A stretch of 64,000 nucleotides of DNA from Macrobrachium rosenbergii. Lineage: Eukaryota > Arthropoda > Malacostraca > Decapoda > Palaemonidae. The stretch is from positions 44,443,625 through 44,507,624 of the forward strand of contig NC_089783.1 of the NCBI RefSeq assembly GCF_040412425.1, written 5' to 3'. A model generated the notes under the pieces. The model was not told where the DNA came from, did not search any database, and saw only the letters and a program-made list of their open reading frames with translations. The stretch's first letter is position 1; each line of letters begins with the position of its first letter. The translations under genes and the position numbers were made by a program. Shown here in pieces: positions 1-12,100 of the stretch.

Positions 1-130
1 TAGCCAAGGTAAAGAATTTGCGACTAAACGCTGATTTGATGACCCACTTGCAAGAAAATTGAAGGGTAGAAAGTTGAAAGGATGCTGCCCATTGAAGTCA
101 GGCTTGAATAATACGTAAAGATTACATGGA

Positions 131-382
131 GTGCTCAGTTTAATAACTGACTTCCTGTCGAGGCAGACAGCAGACTTGACTGAGTGGATGTTGGACAAAC
201 CCTCCTTTCCTCATCCAAAGGTGGACTTGATTGCCATGCATGAGAACCATTGCCCTCCAGTGTATGTCTCTCCAAACTTGGACAGTCAGGCAATAGCAAG
301 AATGCATTCCTACAAGAATGGAACAAATGGAGAACAGTCTATCTTTTCTTCCATTGTCCCAGATTTGAGAGGCTTTGAATAA
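131..382 (+). pseudogene. DIRS-like pol C-terminal fragment
   Basis: The open stretch reads LSRQTADLTEW, then [21 protein letters not shown] and IFSSIVPDLRGFE. This resembles the region just after RNase H in crustacean DIRS-type pol proteins. The same motif ([11 protein letters not shown]) recurs at 33600-33680 in copy B. The frame ends at TAA, and the following 'WP' motif region is frameshifted. Confidence 0.65.
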
Positions 383-569
383 ACTACTAACTTTCAACAG
401 AACCACCTACCTAGTGGCCCTAAATTGGCCAAAGAGTTATTGATTCCTGCTGCCTCAACAGCAGGCAAGAAATCAGTGCTAATGCTGTCCACTGTTCTAT
501 CCCAGACAGGACTCGCATGGAATTTTTAAACCTAATCCACTGTGAAGCTTATTTACCTAACATTGCTAG

Positions 570-1271
570 GTACCTGGTGCAAAACTATGAACTTCAGTAA
601 TACCAGTCTGTATATGAAGTGTGGTTGTTTGTATCTACCTGTTTAAGGATAAGTGCCTTGTTACAACTAAAGATATAACATACAAGGCTGCATTAGCAGA
701 GACCTTGCTTTATGGATTTTGCATTGATTCAAATGGAGAAGTTTTTAATTCCTGCTTCTGGTCCTTTGCATTACAAAAACTGTCTCCTTCAAGATTTCCC
801 ATTACCAGGTCTGAATGAGGTTTGTTGACACCATTCAACTATATTCAGTAAATCAACCACAACTCAGGTGCTTCAAAAGGACAGTCTTCTGAACTGCCTT
901 CTGGCTAAGAGTAAGGACCTTTTGAAAAAGAAGAAATCCATTATTCTACAGGAACTAAGTATTACAGATGACATTATGCCCCATCCAAACACTCCAGGTT
1001 TACCTAGTTGTTGTGGCAAACATCACAGATGATCCTTTTTCTCTTACTCCCTATCAGAAACAAGCCAGTCTCTCTAAAGGGGCTGAGAATTGTCTTAGTG
1101 TCCATAATTAGAAAGGAGGAACCCCACTCCCCTCATGGGTTGTATGACATTCAAGGAGTGGGTGCATCCATGGCTTTTCTTATAGGCACTTCTGTCAGAG
1201 AAGTCTCCAAGTTTATGAGGTGGTCATTGGAAGCATTGTTCCTCGAATACTGCTGCCATGACATCAAGTGA
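570..1271 (+). pseudogene. DIRS-like tyrosine recombinase relic (copy A)
   Basis: Broken frames show a core-binding segment (YKAALAETLLYGFCIDS) and a C-terminal catalytic segment (SMAFLIGTSVREVSKFMRWS then FLEYCCHDI). In active DIRS recombinases the C-terminal region carries an H-x-x-R box and a Tyr near the end. Here the H-x-x-R position reads Y-D-I-Q, so two catalytic residues appear lost, while a Tyr remains in LEYCC. Several stop codons intervene. Confidence 0.6.
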
Positions 1272-1730
1272 ACTTAATTACACAGTGCACTGGTAGGTGG
1301 AATAGAGAGTCCCAGCCCCATAGATGTCTTAGTGAAAAGCAAAGGGCCTTCTTGATAGTGCGTCAATTCTGAGATATGGCTAGGGACGGCGCATAATAAT
1401 CCTATATCCCAACCCAGCATATAACTAGGTATGTCACTTTAGAGCTGCATAGAGTAGCACATACAGGCTCTCGTTTTCTTATCCTTTGTTCTTAAACCCT
1501 AATGGGTATCCTGAATAAAAGTCTGTGATAACTTGAGTGACTTTACCACTGACCATTTTTTCATCTGGGCTGTTAGGATTTTTTTAATCAGAAGCTATGC
1601 CATTTTGTCATTTGGTGATTTCTTTTGCATTCTCCTTTTGATAGAAAAACCTAATTTTGGTAGTTGATGAGTCCTCAAACCACGTGCTTTCCCTGATGAA
1701 AAGGCATGGGAATTTGTGGTAAGAATTTTT

Positions 1731-3029
1731 TCTGTCACAGACCTGGTGAGTAGTGAGTAGTGAGGTTCTTGGCCAACTTGCGTTCTGATGTCTTGTGTGT
1801 GTGAGAGGGATGAATGGGGAAACAGGTAGATGCTGTAGGCAAGGGAGAGAGCCCTCTTGCCTTGATTCCTTTCATACACTGTCATTGTATCAACTCATAG
1901 GCACTATTCTGGCCAAGACCAAATAACCTAACCTAACACTCTTTCTCTCTCTCTCTCTCTCAAGTGATTTAAACTAGAAAAAAAATTTAATCTACATAAA
2001 AAAAATCTTTATTGAAACCTGTAGTTGAGATGATAATATTAAAAAATATGACATAACACCAAATTAGTTTTTTAACCTTAGACCTACCAAGCCAGGCTAA
2101 ACGCATACTCATCATTCATTTTTTAAGGTGACCTGCCAAGTTCAAGGTAAAGACTGGGAAAATTTACCTTTTGAATACATAGTACCATTGTGTAAAACTG
2201 GTGGGCAGAGTTATTCTAGGCTTAAAGAGCTTTCTTGAAGAAAATTGGGCAATTTTATAATTGCAAATGTAACGCATAAGGAATTTGCATGACTGTTAAT
2301 GTTTGTCTTTACTGTATTTCTTAACATAAAATTTTACTTTTTTAATTAATAAGTTCTTCTAGCATACATTATAATACAAAGAATAATTTTTAAGTTTTGA
2401 ACTCCATATCATTTTCATTTTTAAAGGTAGTAATATCATATCTTAATTCTTTCCTATTGATGGGTTGCCCTCTTTTTTGTATTCCATTACCAATCATTCA
2501 CTTAGCAGTATGGAAACATAAGCTGGAGATAAACAAACTAATTAAACTGTACTGTAGTTAGTAATTCACCCTTTTTGAAAAGGAGTCTGATAAGAGCTAT
2601 GGTGATTACTTGCCAAAGTTTTTTTTTTTTTTAATAGAGAAGGATGTGGTCATGGGCATAATGTCAGTGCCGAAGTGTAGATGAAAATTGCATATTTGAA
2701 ATTACATTTGCAAAACTGATTTCTTTACATTATTTGATCTTTCAAGTACTGTATACACTTCGTATTAGTTATAATTTGTTTTACACCATTCATATTTCAT
2801 TAGCAAAGTAGTTTGTGTATGTCATTAATTTACACTTCTCTAATATTTTGTTGGTTGTAAGTGGACAGGAACAAACCTAGGACGGGGTGTAAAGTTGACA
2901 TCTCTGTTCAAGTTTCTGTTCTATAAATATGAAAAGTTTGCAGTACACTAAGTCTTTCTGCCGACTTATGTTAATGGTAATTAGCCCTAGGAATTTATAC
3001 TAATGACTTTTCATTTTTCATCTTCACAG
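1731..3029 (+). other. Intron sequence upstream of first visible d4 exon
   Basis: AT-rich, with a (TC)n microsatellite at about 1937-1962. No Requiem_N-like coding segment was found on either strand, so the 5' d4 exons are probably outside the window. Confidence 0.5.
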
Positions 3030-3176
3030 CCTGAGCAGTGGGCTACATTTTATGATGAGCCAACATACGAAGATGAACTTGAAGAGGAATTTGAAAGTGA
3101 GGAAGATTTTGATGATGAAACTTACAATCGCAAAGGTAACAAACGAAAGAAGACTCCTGTTGGCAGGAAACCTAAG
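3030..3176 (+). CDS. d4: d4 exon (first visible): acidic segment and start of basic linker
   Basis: Acceptor TTCACAG precedes 3030 and donor GTAAGA follows 3176; 49 codons, phase 0 at both ends. It encodes [11 protein letters not shown], then a Glu/Asp-rich run and a basic stretch ending GRKPK. DPF proteins carry a similar acidic-then-basic segment before their C2H2 finger. The upstream ATG at 3003 lies in the intron and reads through the acceptor, so it is not a plausible start. Confidence 0.85.
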
Positions 3177-6100
3177 GTAAGAATGTAGAGCAGTCTTGTT
3201 AAATTCAGTTGTTTGTGTATAGTGTTAGTGTTTTGTAGAGTTTTTTTTTTTTTTTTCAGAAAATTTAGTATCTTTGAAACACTGGGAGTTCTTTAGTAAC
3301 TTACTTGCTTTTCATTTTCTGTATAGTAGTTTTCTTTGACTATGACCGATGTGTATGCTAAGAGCACCAAAATTTTTTGTTGACCAATTTATGTAATAAG
3401 TCTCCCCCCAGCACTTTTGTATGTGTGATCTCCCCACCAACAATTGGTTCAGGATTCGTGGATTTATCTGCGTATAGGAAGAAGCAACATTTTTTATCAG
3501 TTTTTATTTTATTCATGAAATTTTAAGGCAAAACAGAACTTGTAATGGAACAATATGAAAAATAAATTGAATTACCCTCAAGCAGATATGTAACTGTTTC
3601 CAGGGGATAGGCTGTAAATGGTCAAGAATTTTGGTTTTTTATAGGTCCATAGAATCTTCTCCATTTCGCCACTGCTAAACACTTCAGATCACCTTAATGT
3701 CTTGACAGTTTTTTTTTTTTTTAAATATTTAGTTTAAAACATGACATATTTCCTTTGTCCATAAGGTCAGAGAAATATTAATTCTGCGTGAACAACTTGG
3801 GAGAAAATATAAATAAATTAAATCACAACTTGATTCTCTTTATTCGTAAGATTTTATGTTCCCTTGTAATGAACTTCCAGCATAGATTTGAAGGCATGAA
3901 TTTTATGCTTGGGAACTAAGTTTGTATATCTTCTTTAAGTAGAGGACAGTACAGTACAGTACTGTTTTGTAATGTGAACTTCATCTTATAGTGAATAATT
4001 ATTGAATGATTGAAAGTAGTATCCATAGGTGAATATTGTTTAGTATTATTTAAGAATAGCTATTTTTGTTGATTGATGATTCAAAAGTATGATTTATTGA
4101 TTAGCTCCCTCGTAATATAGTCACAGTAACATCATCTTATCATAATGTAAACTGTTAGCTTTTGTCTTCTCACGATATTGAACTCCTTTACTTGTTATGC
4201 TTACAATGAGGTCCCTGGTGGGATCCCTAAGAAAAGCTCCAAAAAGAAGACAACTGAGAATAGCACGCAGGTATGTTTTAGTGATGTGCATTATGGGATG
4301 TTTTGCTTTTAGGAATTTGAAAATAGGAATTTAGTTTCCAGTCTGTGTTATGTATGTGCAGTGAATGTGAAGTCATCTTTTCTTGCAGCAGTTGTCTAGT
4401 TCATATTGGAATTTAACCTCTCAAATTTAATATTTCAAGACTTTTTTTTTTCTTTTTTTCTTTTGAGTGTTGTGAATATCCTCACCATGGCCTTGGGTGT
4501 CGCCTCTGTTTATTCTTGGTTATCTTTTTATTTAATTTTCTAAATATTTTGCTCCTGATTGTTTATTGTTTTAGCAGTACTGTATGTCAGATCTTCAAGC
4601 AGTCTTACCTTGAATACTTGAAGGTGTAGCTCCACTTTATTTTTGTGATGGAGCTAAATAGCATATAATTACAATCAGTTGTATGGCTGCTCATACATTT
4701 AAAAACATGAATAGGCCTTATTTAATTGTTGTTGAATATTTTTCTGGTTTAGTGAATTGTATGGTGTCTTGGGAAGGGTTCCAAAAGGAAAATAATTTGG
4801 ACTCATCATAAATCTGTGGTATCATATATTTAAAAAAATAATGATATAGAAATGCAATGGAAGGTAACAGCTTAAAAAAAAAGGTACAATAAACTGATGA
4901 AACCCAATTAGTGGTTTTACCATTCTTACAAGGAAGTAAACATTGTTGGTGTTAGTATAGAACCCGAAAAGATTGTTACTAAGAATGCCAAGAATAATTG
5001 AGAATGTTTTCTAGTTAATTTGACAAGGAACTTGAAATCTTATTTGTATTTTAGAGAATATAATTTTTCAAAAGATTGTTTTTGCTATTCAGATTGGTTG
5101 CCTGTAACTATTACTGATATGAAATCCAGGAGTTTCTCTAAAGAATGTCAAGGACTTTTGGACAGCTTAAGTTACCAGAAAAAGATTTAAAAAGTAACAG
5201 TACTAAGACATAACGTTACTGATATTGAATGCTTTGTGTTGTCAGTATTTAGCCACAGATCAACTGAAGAATTTTTAAATATTTTATGTGGTCACAATCC
5301 ACAAGCTTCATGTAAAAAAAAAGGAAACCATAGTGGAAATGAGTCATTAATGCATCAGCCGTAGCAATGTGTTATTTTATATGCTACTGAGATGAGTAGC
5401 CTGCCTAGACATGGGGCAGCAACTGCCCCACAATTATTGTAATTCCACTGCTGTTTTATTTGCCAAGTGGACCTATTTCTTGCTGGAGCTGTAGTCAGTG
5501 TTTTCCTTTTTTTGTTTTGTTTACTTTTATCTATAATTATTAATTATTAATTACTATATGTGTTTGCTATTATCCTCTGCAGTTTAGGTTTTTATTTTTG
5601 CGTTGACAACACACTACACTTCTTTTGTTATTCTCATTGTGTTAACCTTGTAATTTGTGCATGGTGTATTTTGTCTTGAATTTTCATGTGTCAGTTTAGT
5701 TGAGTTAGCTCCATTCATGAAAATTGTTATTATTATATTATATAGTAGTTTAACCAGACCATTGAGTCATCTGTAGACTGTTAGCACTGGTCTGAAAAGT
5801 TTTTCCTAAAATGGAAGTCAAGACGAAGGCAGGTTGAAGAATTTGGATTTCAAAGGACAATAGAGTAGAGGAAATGGAGAAAAGGTAAAAGGCAGAAAAC
5901 ATTGCAGTTTTTGGCCAAAGGGATGCTACAAAGAACCTTCAGTACTGCCTAAAGTGATCTGCCCAGAAAACTGTAGGCTGTACCTATCCTCATGGTTGTA
6001 ATTGTTAGTGGCTGAGAAAGCTTGCAGAAGAGATTCCTAAAATGCTCGTGTCTCCTTATGTGGAAGTGCCCCAGTTTTGACCAGTCTTCAGTACTGCAAT

Positions 6101-9100
6101 TCATGAGGAACAGTGGTCTTTCGTTGTAACTGCTGTACTGTAGGAGAGCTCAGGAAGCATCTTTGACTAAGGAGCAATATGTGATGTGATTCACATATTG
6201 CTCCTTAGTCGAAGATGCTTCCTGAGCCCTCCAACAGTACAGCAGTTACAACGAAAAACCACTGTTCCTTGATGGCTAATTTACTTGTGGGTCCTTTGCT
6301 TGAAAATTCTTGCTATTAAGTTATAAATTTAGGAAGCTCTTCTTTCCAGTTTATCCCTCTATGTATACCCAGGACAGCTTTCTTAATGAGAACCGGATAT
6401 TGCTGCAGTGCTTAGATTTGAGTTTGGATAGGACACTTGTTTTTAATTGTTCCCCATGTCCAGATAATGACAGATACTGTGTCTGCAACCAACATTCTTT
6501 CGGGGAAGAATCGGTACAACACAGCTAAAGAGATCAATACGTTTCTACTGGTCAATGACTAAACATTGGTTGTTGAGCAGCTCTGTGGATTCGTTTTCTC
6601 ACCGGATGGTTTCGAATTTCTCGTCATTTGGTGAAGTATTCTGGATTTTTGGATGCGTGCTAATTTCAGTTAGCTTAGCTAATAATCAGGACTTTTGTCT
6701 TTGTGACTTTCCTGATATTGACTTTAATTTGGACTTATCATGTCAGATTCTAGCCTTTCTAGTGTTAGATACTGCAGCAAAGGCTGCAAGACTTGACCCA
6801 CGTCAGCTAAATATGACAATCATACCATTTGTTGTAATTGTAGGGAGCAAGTTTGCTCTCCAGATCTTAATTGTGATGAATGTACTTACCAAATAATTAC
6901 ATGATGGGAGCCTTCCCTCCTCCCCTCTCAGTCGACAGAGGACATAAACGAATTGATCTCTTTAGCTGTGTTGTACCTATTCTTCCCCGAAAGTGGGCAG
7001 GGTAGCCACCTACACCCAAAACAAAAGAGCGCTACCATGAATTTTAAATTTTGAGCTACCATGTAAAGTAGAAACTAATAGCTATGTAATTATTTGGCAA
7101 GTATATATAAAACTTTATTTTGTTATAAAAATGTCATTTTGTTGTGCATCGTTGTCTTTAGTCTCTTGAGAAGACTGGCCAAGTGGTTTGCCCTGGAACT
7201 GATTCTGGCTTTTCTTTGTGCTTGGTAATAAAGGCAAGGAAAAGCTGTTGGTATATTTGCTTTTATCCAGCTGGCTGCACAATGACACTTTGAACTAAAA
7301 CTCATTAATGAAATCAGCCCGTGGGGTACAAGCTGTGCACTCATCAATTTCCCCTTAGAGTTAGACATTTATATATAGTCATTATGACTTTACTCTAATT
7401 CTATTGTGAAAGAAAAATTAAATTAAGGCCTTTGTGGAGCATTAATTTAAAGCTTTCAGACAGTAATGCTTGGGACAGTAGATGGCTAATGGACTCCTGA
7501 AAAATATTTTTGAAAATACGTTAAACCTTCTAGATGATTATCTGAAACATTGTTAAAATAGTTCTTCCCCTATTTCAGGTAGATCAGGTTTTGAGTGTGG
7601 ATGTAGAACACATAGGAAAGACATGAAAGGATTTATGACATAGATGAATAAGATTAAAAGTGCCTGAAGTAGACAGTCATGGACATAGTTACATAGTCCA
7701 GTGGACATTATAGTAGTGACCAGAGGATCATTGAATGAGTCCATGATAGAATACAATTTATTATAGAATCCACAATAAACAGCACAGAGAGTCAGAATAG
7801 GCAACTTAATATGAATACCAAAATAGGCAACTTAATATGAATACCAAAATTATTGTTACTATATGAACTTGAAATGCATTTTACAAGGATAAGTTCTTAA
7901 CTGTTGCCATAGACATCTGCACTATTATTCACTTGTGAATTGTATTCACAATTGTTAGAGGGATTGTATCTTTTGGGTAGGTTCACCAATAGGCTCATCT
8001 GATCATAGTTTGAGTAAGCTTAATGTGGAGTCAAGTAAGGTGTTCATGATGTTAGCTTTTCAAGAAAAATTTATTTGAAATCCCATGACAGTTGGGATGG
8101 TATTCATCATGATTTTTTGAGCTTACGTGGAGAGATATTCATAGAGGTCCGAATATTATTGAGTGTTCAATGACCACCCAAAGACTGTTATTAAGAGGAG
8201 AATTCCTTCTAAAATCCTCATGTTTTGCCATAAAGATAAGCCATGGTTTAATGCTGCATGTAAGCTTGCCTACCATGAAGAACTAAAAGCTTATTATTTT
8301 TTAAAATTTCTGTCTTATAATCTGCAATTTCACTTAAATGTGTAAAATAGGTTTTGACTTTTGACGATAAACTTAAACACCTGACCCAATTAGCTGCCCT
8401 AAACAAACTTTAGAAGGACCAGGATAAGGGCAAGTGGACTGACAGAGGATAATATTGAAACACTGGTAAAAATTACCATATTTACCATCTCATAAGATGC
8501 ACTTGAGTTTTGGGGGAATATTCTGGAAAAATCACTGTTATTTTGAAGCTTGTTAACCGTTGATATTTTGAAATTTCCCCTTGATTGATTCATTTTTGCT
8601 CTCCTTTGCTCACACTAGTGTTGGCTGCAAGTCACTTAGGGAGTAGACATGATGCTTGTCGGTAGGTTAAGGTGTATATTTTGATTGTCATGTTTTGATA
8701 CTAGAGCTATGCATTTGAACGCTATGGATTCTGTGACTACAGCTGAATTAATTCTTGTGTTCCTCAGAATTTTAAATTGCTTTGGAGTTTTTATGGCAGT
8801 GTATTCTGATAATACGAAGTCTTTTCTACAAGCAAATGGAATTGTAGAACAGCTTCTTTTATTATCTGAACTCATGGAAAAGCTCTAAACAGCTGCTATT
8901 GCTCATTGGAGTCTTCCAGTCTATGCATACTTGTTTTGGGGCCACTTGGGAAAGATTTGTCAGGACTATCGAGCAGGGACTTTATGGAACTACCACCTTT
9001 TCAGTTTATTACTTTTTTATCTGACCTCCCAAAGGTTTTGAAAAATAGACCTCTTACTTTTAAGTCCTGAGACTAGTACCTTCCATGCTTTTCCATGGCA

Positions 9101-12100
9101 CTGAATATAGAGTAATTGTGAATATTAGGAGGATACTGAATATTCCTCTGTTCTTAGTAAAAAAATAAAGTATGATGAGTCAGGGAATGCTTCCTTAATT
9201 TTACAGATAAAGATAGAGCCTGTCATTGTTTTCTTAAGATTCAGAAGGAAGGTTAGGTAATTTTGTTGAAACTACCTAACAAACCTCTTCGGCCTCTAGT
9301 CTTTTTCTGGTGAAGAAAATATAGTTTTGTAGCCCATGAAGCTAGATCTTAGCAGTGAAGCAGTATTCAAATTCTTAAAGTTGTACTCTGAATTAAGTAA
9401 CCCTCTAACTTACAGTGCTCCTTCTGATCAGACAGACTCATAAGACATGGCTGGCTGTGCCGATTTTTCAGAGCCTGAAGAAGTATGTGAGCCTTGCCCA
9501 TCAAGATTGGCCTATAAAACAGCTGAGGCCTTTAGAAAAAGACAAAAGACCTTAGCTTCTAAAGGTCTTATGTAAATATATGTAAAATAGATTTGAGTTA
9601 GGCTTAAGTATTAAGATTTTATTGATTTAGGATTAATCTTAAATCATTCGATTTACTAGCCAATTTTTTAATTAGCTGGAGAAGCTTTAGAAATTCTCTT
9701 GTAACAAGAATGATATGCTTTTGCTCTCCTTCATCCCCTTTCCTTTGTTCTCTCCATCTTTGTTATTCTCTTATACTTTACTTTCCTTGTAGCCTTAAGT
9801 CTTCATTCCTCAGGAAATAAATTTTGTATTTACAGTTAACTAGGTACTGTATTTATTATTTGGAGGAAGAGAGAGGTAAGGGGTTAACTGCTGGAACTAA
9901 TTGTTCTATTGTTTGTTAATGGTCAAGCTTGTATAACAAGAAAGGCTACTTTTTCATTTAATGAATAAATTCAATCCTCCTAATTCAGGTGAATTTTAGA
10001 GCTTATTTTTTTCATTAATTTGCCTTTCATATATATTTGTTATATTTAACACGCATCATGGTTGAACTTTTAACTCCCAGGCTATGATTGAAGGATCTTA
10101 GAAGTGTCGGCACTGCACATCGTATAGGGGAATTCAGCTGATACTGGGTGCTCTTGAGATTATTTTTCATGCTTGTTGCTTTTGAATATTGATGACTTGA
10201 GATAGATGCGGTTGTAGCTGTGTCACATTCAGACGAGTGTGCCTTTGGGATTTCTTGCATTTACTGTGTGAAGATTTGGAATGGAATCTGCAAACTATTC
10301 CCTGTTGAATATGATCCCAAAGGGTTGAGGTCATATGTAGTTATGTTTTGGAGCAGGCTGAAGTTGGCTAGGGAATTAATTAACTGGCAGGAGGAAGGTG
10401 GCTGCTTTTGTTAATTCTTACTGTAGAATGAAAAGTAGAATTCTGGACAATTAAAGTTAGAATTCTGATAGCTTAAGTTCTTTATTATTGGGTACCAGTA
10501 CTTTAGTAATATTACAGATACAGGCAGTCCCCGGTTATTGGCGATCCGGTTTTGCAGTGCTTGTCTAGTGACAACGATAACTGGATTTTTGACACCGATC
10601 TCCAGTTATCTGCACCAATCCCTAGTTATCGGTGCTGATCCCTGGTTATCAGCGCTGATCCCCACTTATCGGCACTGATAACCAGGGATTGGCGCTATTA
10701 TCGCCGATTTTCAGTTATTGACGATTTTCGGTTATTGTCACGCTGTCAGGAACGGAACCCCCGCCGATAACTGGGGACTGCCTGTATTCATTATTCAAAC
10801 TTTTTTGTGTTTGTGTCAAGCCTTCAATGGTCACAGTATGTTTGCAGCAGTTGAGGACATAGAGGTAATGCTGGAGAAGTAGTGATCATAAAGTTCAGCA
10901 GGCTTTGCCAGGATTGGTATATTGTGTCATTTTTCATTCAGAAAGTAGGAGATTCAGTTTTTGTTGGAGTGTTTTTTGTCAGTATTGTCAGGTAGAGGTA
11001 TTTGTAGGCCCTCATTTACCAAAGCTTCCAAATCTGGTAAATGAGGGCCAGAATGTAGTGCCTCTCATTTTCAGAGGATTTGTCTAATATTTATAAAATC
11101 TGCCTTTAAATAATATCTGCCCAAAGTCTTTATAGTGTTGATAATGTCTGTTGCTGTATGATCTTGCTCATGTGATTTACGGCAATGTGATTACCGAAGT
11201 AACACTAGTTTTGGTATTTCCTCCAAGCTGAGTTATGCAAAACTTGAAGTTATTACTTTATTCCTGATGTAATCCGAGTCCCCTAGTCAGCAAGAAGTTA
11301 GACTTTTATCTACTCTTGCAGAATTGGAGGTCTAAGCTTGTAGATTTCTAACCAAAAATAAGCATTATTATACTTTAATGGTAAAGCTTCCCTTCAACTT
11401 TCTGATTGTTCTCTCTGCAAGTGATTGCATGATTATAATGTTGCATGTGTGCCCTATGAGAAATTAAACTTGACTGAACTTGCCTTATAGGATTTCTCTA
11501 ATTCGAGGTACTGTACGTGTAAGCAGAAGCCAGGGAAGAACAACAAAAAGCACTGCTGTTGAATTAGTTTTAACAGTACTTTTATTGTTACACAAATATT
11601 TCTCTACATTTCATTTTCCCAGGGGTATTGCTTTCATATGCTGATAGAGAACTCAGGATCCCTCTTCCTATTCCAGTTTCCAAGTCACATTTGGGTTAAT
11701 AATGCTTCTTGCTAATAGAAACTAAAAAATGTCTGCCTTTTCTTCTTAGATGACACACAAGAGTTATACTGTAATTGTTAATGTTGATACTGCTACATGT
11801 GTCAGTGTGTTTTATTGTATATAGTAACCTAGGTGATATTTCATTATTTTTATTATGGTTGTTGAGTTGTTATGACTTGATGATTTACCATTGAGATTAC
11901 AGTGATTGACTTTGATGAGGTGACCTTATGATGGAGACAGTAAAATTGGCGATCTCATTTTGTTGTACAGCAATAGTTTGTGCTATTTGTAACTGAAGAC
12001 TCTCTGCCTTGACTTCTGATACTTGATAGTTGTGGGGTAAAAGTTCTCTGCAGGATGTTTTATGGTTGTCATTGACAAATATACTAGTCACAAAAGTTGC

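Larger units (their letters stand above)
1..1730 (+). mobile_element. DIRS-like retrotransposon relic (copy A), 3' part
   Basis: In order: end of the pol polyprotein (131-382), a tyrosine recombinase relic (about 570-1271), then a 3' tail (1640-1720) resembling the tail of copy B at 36557-36640 (shared GATGAAAAGGCATGGGA). The left part is cut by the window edge. Many stops and frameshifts show it is dead. DIRS elements encode gag, RT-RNase H and a tyrosine recombinase rather than a DDE integrase. Confidence 0.75.

Noticed and set aside
3003..3188. ATG at 3003 as start of the d4 protein
   Set aside because: It lies in the polypyrimidine/acceptor region and the first nine codons would be intronic. 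Family proteins have a Requiem_N domain upstream.
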